A stretch of DNA of 64,000 nucleotides from Pirellulaceae bacterium (GTDB taxonomy: Bacteria > Planctomycetota > Planctomycetia > Pirellulales > Pirellulaceae): the NCBI GenBank assembly GCA_023382975.1, contig JAHDXO010000004.1:1-64000 (forward strand), given 5' to 3'. Positions 63,733 through 64,000 of the stretch are shown in pieces; the first letter of the stretch is position 1, and each line of letters starts with the position of its first letter. Below the pieces are notes generated by a model. That model had not been told where the DNA came from and did not search any database. It was given only the letters and a program-made list of their open reading frames with translations. The translations under genes were made by a program, and so were the position numbers.

Positions 63733-64000
63733 ATGGTGAAACGGACGTTCTTGTGTTTGACGGTTTTCCTGGGATCACTCGCCGGGGTGTTCCTGTGTAG
63801 TAGCGCCGTGCGCGGCGACGAGCACGGCAGCGGGGTTCCGACGCCGTCCTCGATCGAAGCGTCGGACCACGGGTACGGCGGTTGCTGGTACGACGACGAC
63901 AGCGGCTACTGCCCCTACGACATGGTCCAGTCCGCGCCGACTCCGGCCGCGGAAGCGCCGCCAGACGCCGAAACGTACTGCGACGACGCTTACGAATCGA
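63733..64000 (+). CDS. Exported protein, N-terminal part (runs off the window)
   Basis: ATG 63733 follows CAGGAGGA and opens MVKRTFLCLTVFLGSLAGVF, a Sec signal with likely cleavage after AVRG-D (near residue 27). The visible mature part is rich in Asp, Tyr and Cys (GGCWYDDDSGYCPYDMV, TYCDDAYES) with Pro/Ala stretches, suggesting a surface or wall-associated protein with metal binding or disulfides. The frame is open to the right edge (89 residues visible). Family not recognised. Confidence 0.7.
   Translation, partial: MVKRTFLCLTVFLGSLAGVFLCSSAVRGDEHGSGVPTPSSIEASDHGYGGCWYDDDSGYCPYDMVQSAPTPAAEAPPDAETYCDDAYES

Overview
The window is GC-rich bacterial chromosome, almost certainly from a planctomycete (Planctomycetota, probably Pirellulales-like). 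The sequence-level reasons are a sulfatase, a PQQ propeller/methyltransferase/malectin giant, a Uma2-type nuclease, a tetrahydromethanopterin-linked formyltransferase (Ftr/FhcD) in a bacterial setting, a YhaN/SbcC-like ATPase beside a degenerate SbcD-like protein, many Sec-exported proteins of unknown function, and dispersed palindromic repeats. I placed the organism from recognised families only; no search was run. No rRNA, tRNA, CRISPR array, intact insertion sequence or prophage was seen.

Layout. 1-4999: a cut-off Rpn-like C-terminus with an RQEG repeat, a possible RHS remnant, a large secretin-N-domain protein and a coiled-coil protein. 5011-14716: an exported tandem esterase (minus strand), an ABC-2 ATPase/permease pair, a lipoprotein plus 631-aa envelope protein pair, a GAF-SpoIIE phosphatase and an exported flavodoxin. 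14828-23146: central metabolism, namely pyruvate carboxylase facing arginine decarboxylase and aconitase. 23744-28579: the SbcD-like/SbcC-like pair. 28675-37236: a pectate-lyase-fold protein, membrane and outer-membrane proteins, a TPR protein, and a translationally coupled pair of unknowns.

37509-46825 is mostly housekeeping: an S1-domain protein with a HIT hydrolase, a Nudix hydrolase, an epimerase, a PDZ protease followed by a pseudo-protease and a DUF1638 protein, then DUF2062, phosphatidylserine decarboxylase and phosphatidylserine synthase (phosphatidylethanolamine synthesis). 46835-58936 is an exported catabolic block: an FAD oxidoreductase-sialidase fusion, a sulfatase, the PQQ/methyltransferase/malectin giant and an alkaline phosphatase. 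58971-63055 (minus strand) holds a small L7/L12-like protein, Ftr, a voltage-sensor channel with RCK domain and an isochorismatase-like hydrolase in a compact, overlapping operon, followed by purE. The window ends in a new exported protein.

The most interesting items are: (i) the SbcD-like protein that has lost most metal ligands, paired with an SbcC/YhaN-like ATPase whose coiled coil carries two membrane helices and whose C-terminus is a long acidic tail; (ii) the Ftr-channel-isochorismatase operon, in which the channel has a perfect S4 sensor but no TVGYG-type filter; (iii) a protease-like protein with a PDZ domain inside its fold and Ser/Cys replacements at the catalytic sites; (iv) the four-part PQQ/methyltransferase/PQQ/malectin protein; (v) two families of dispersed palindromic repeats.
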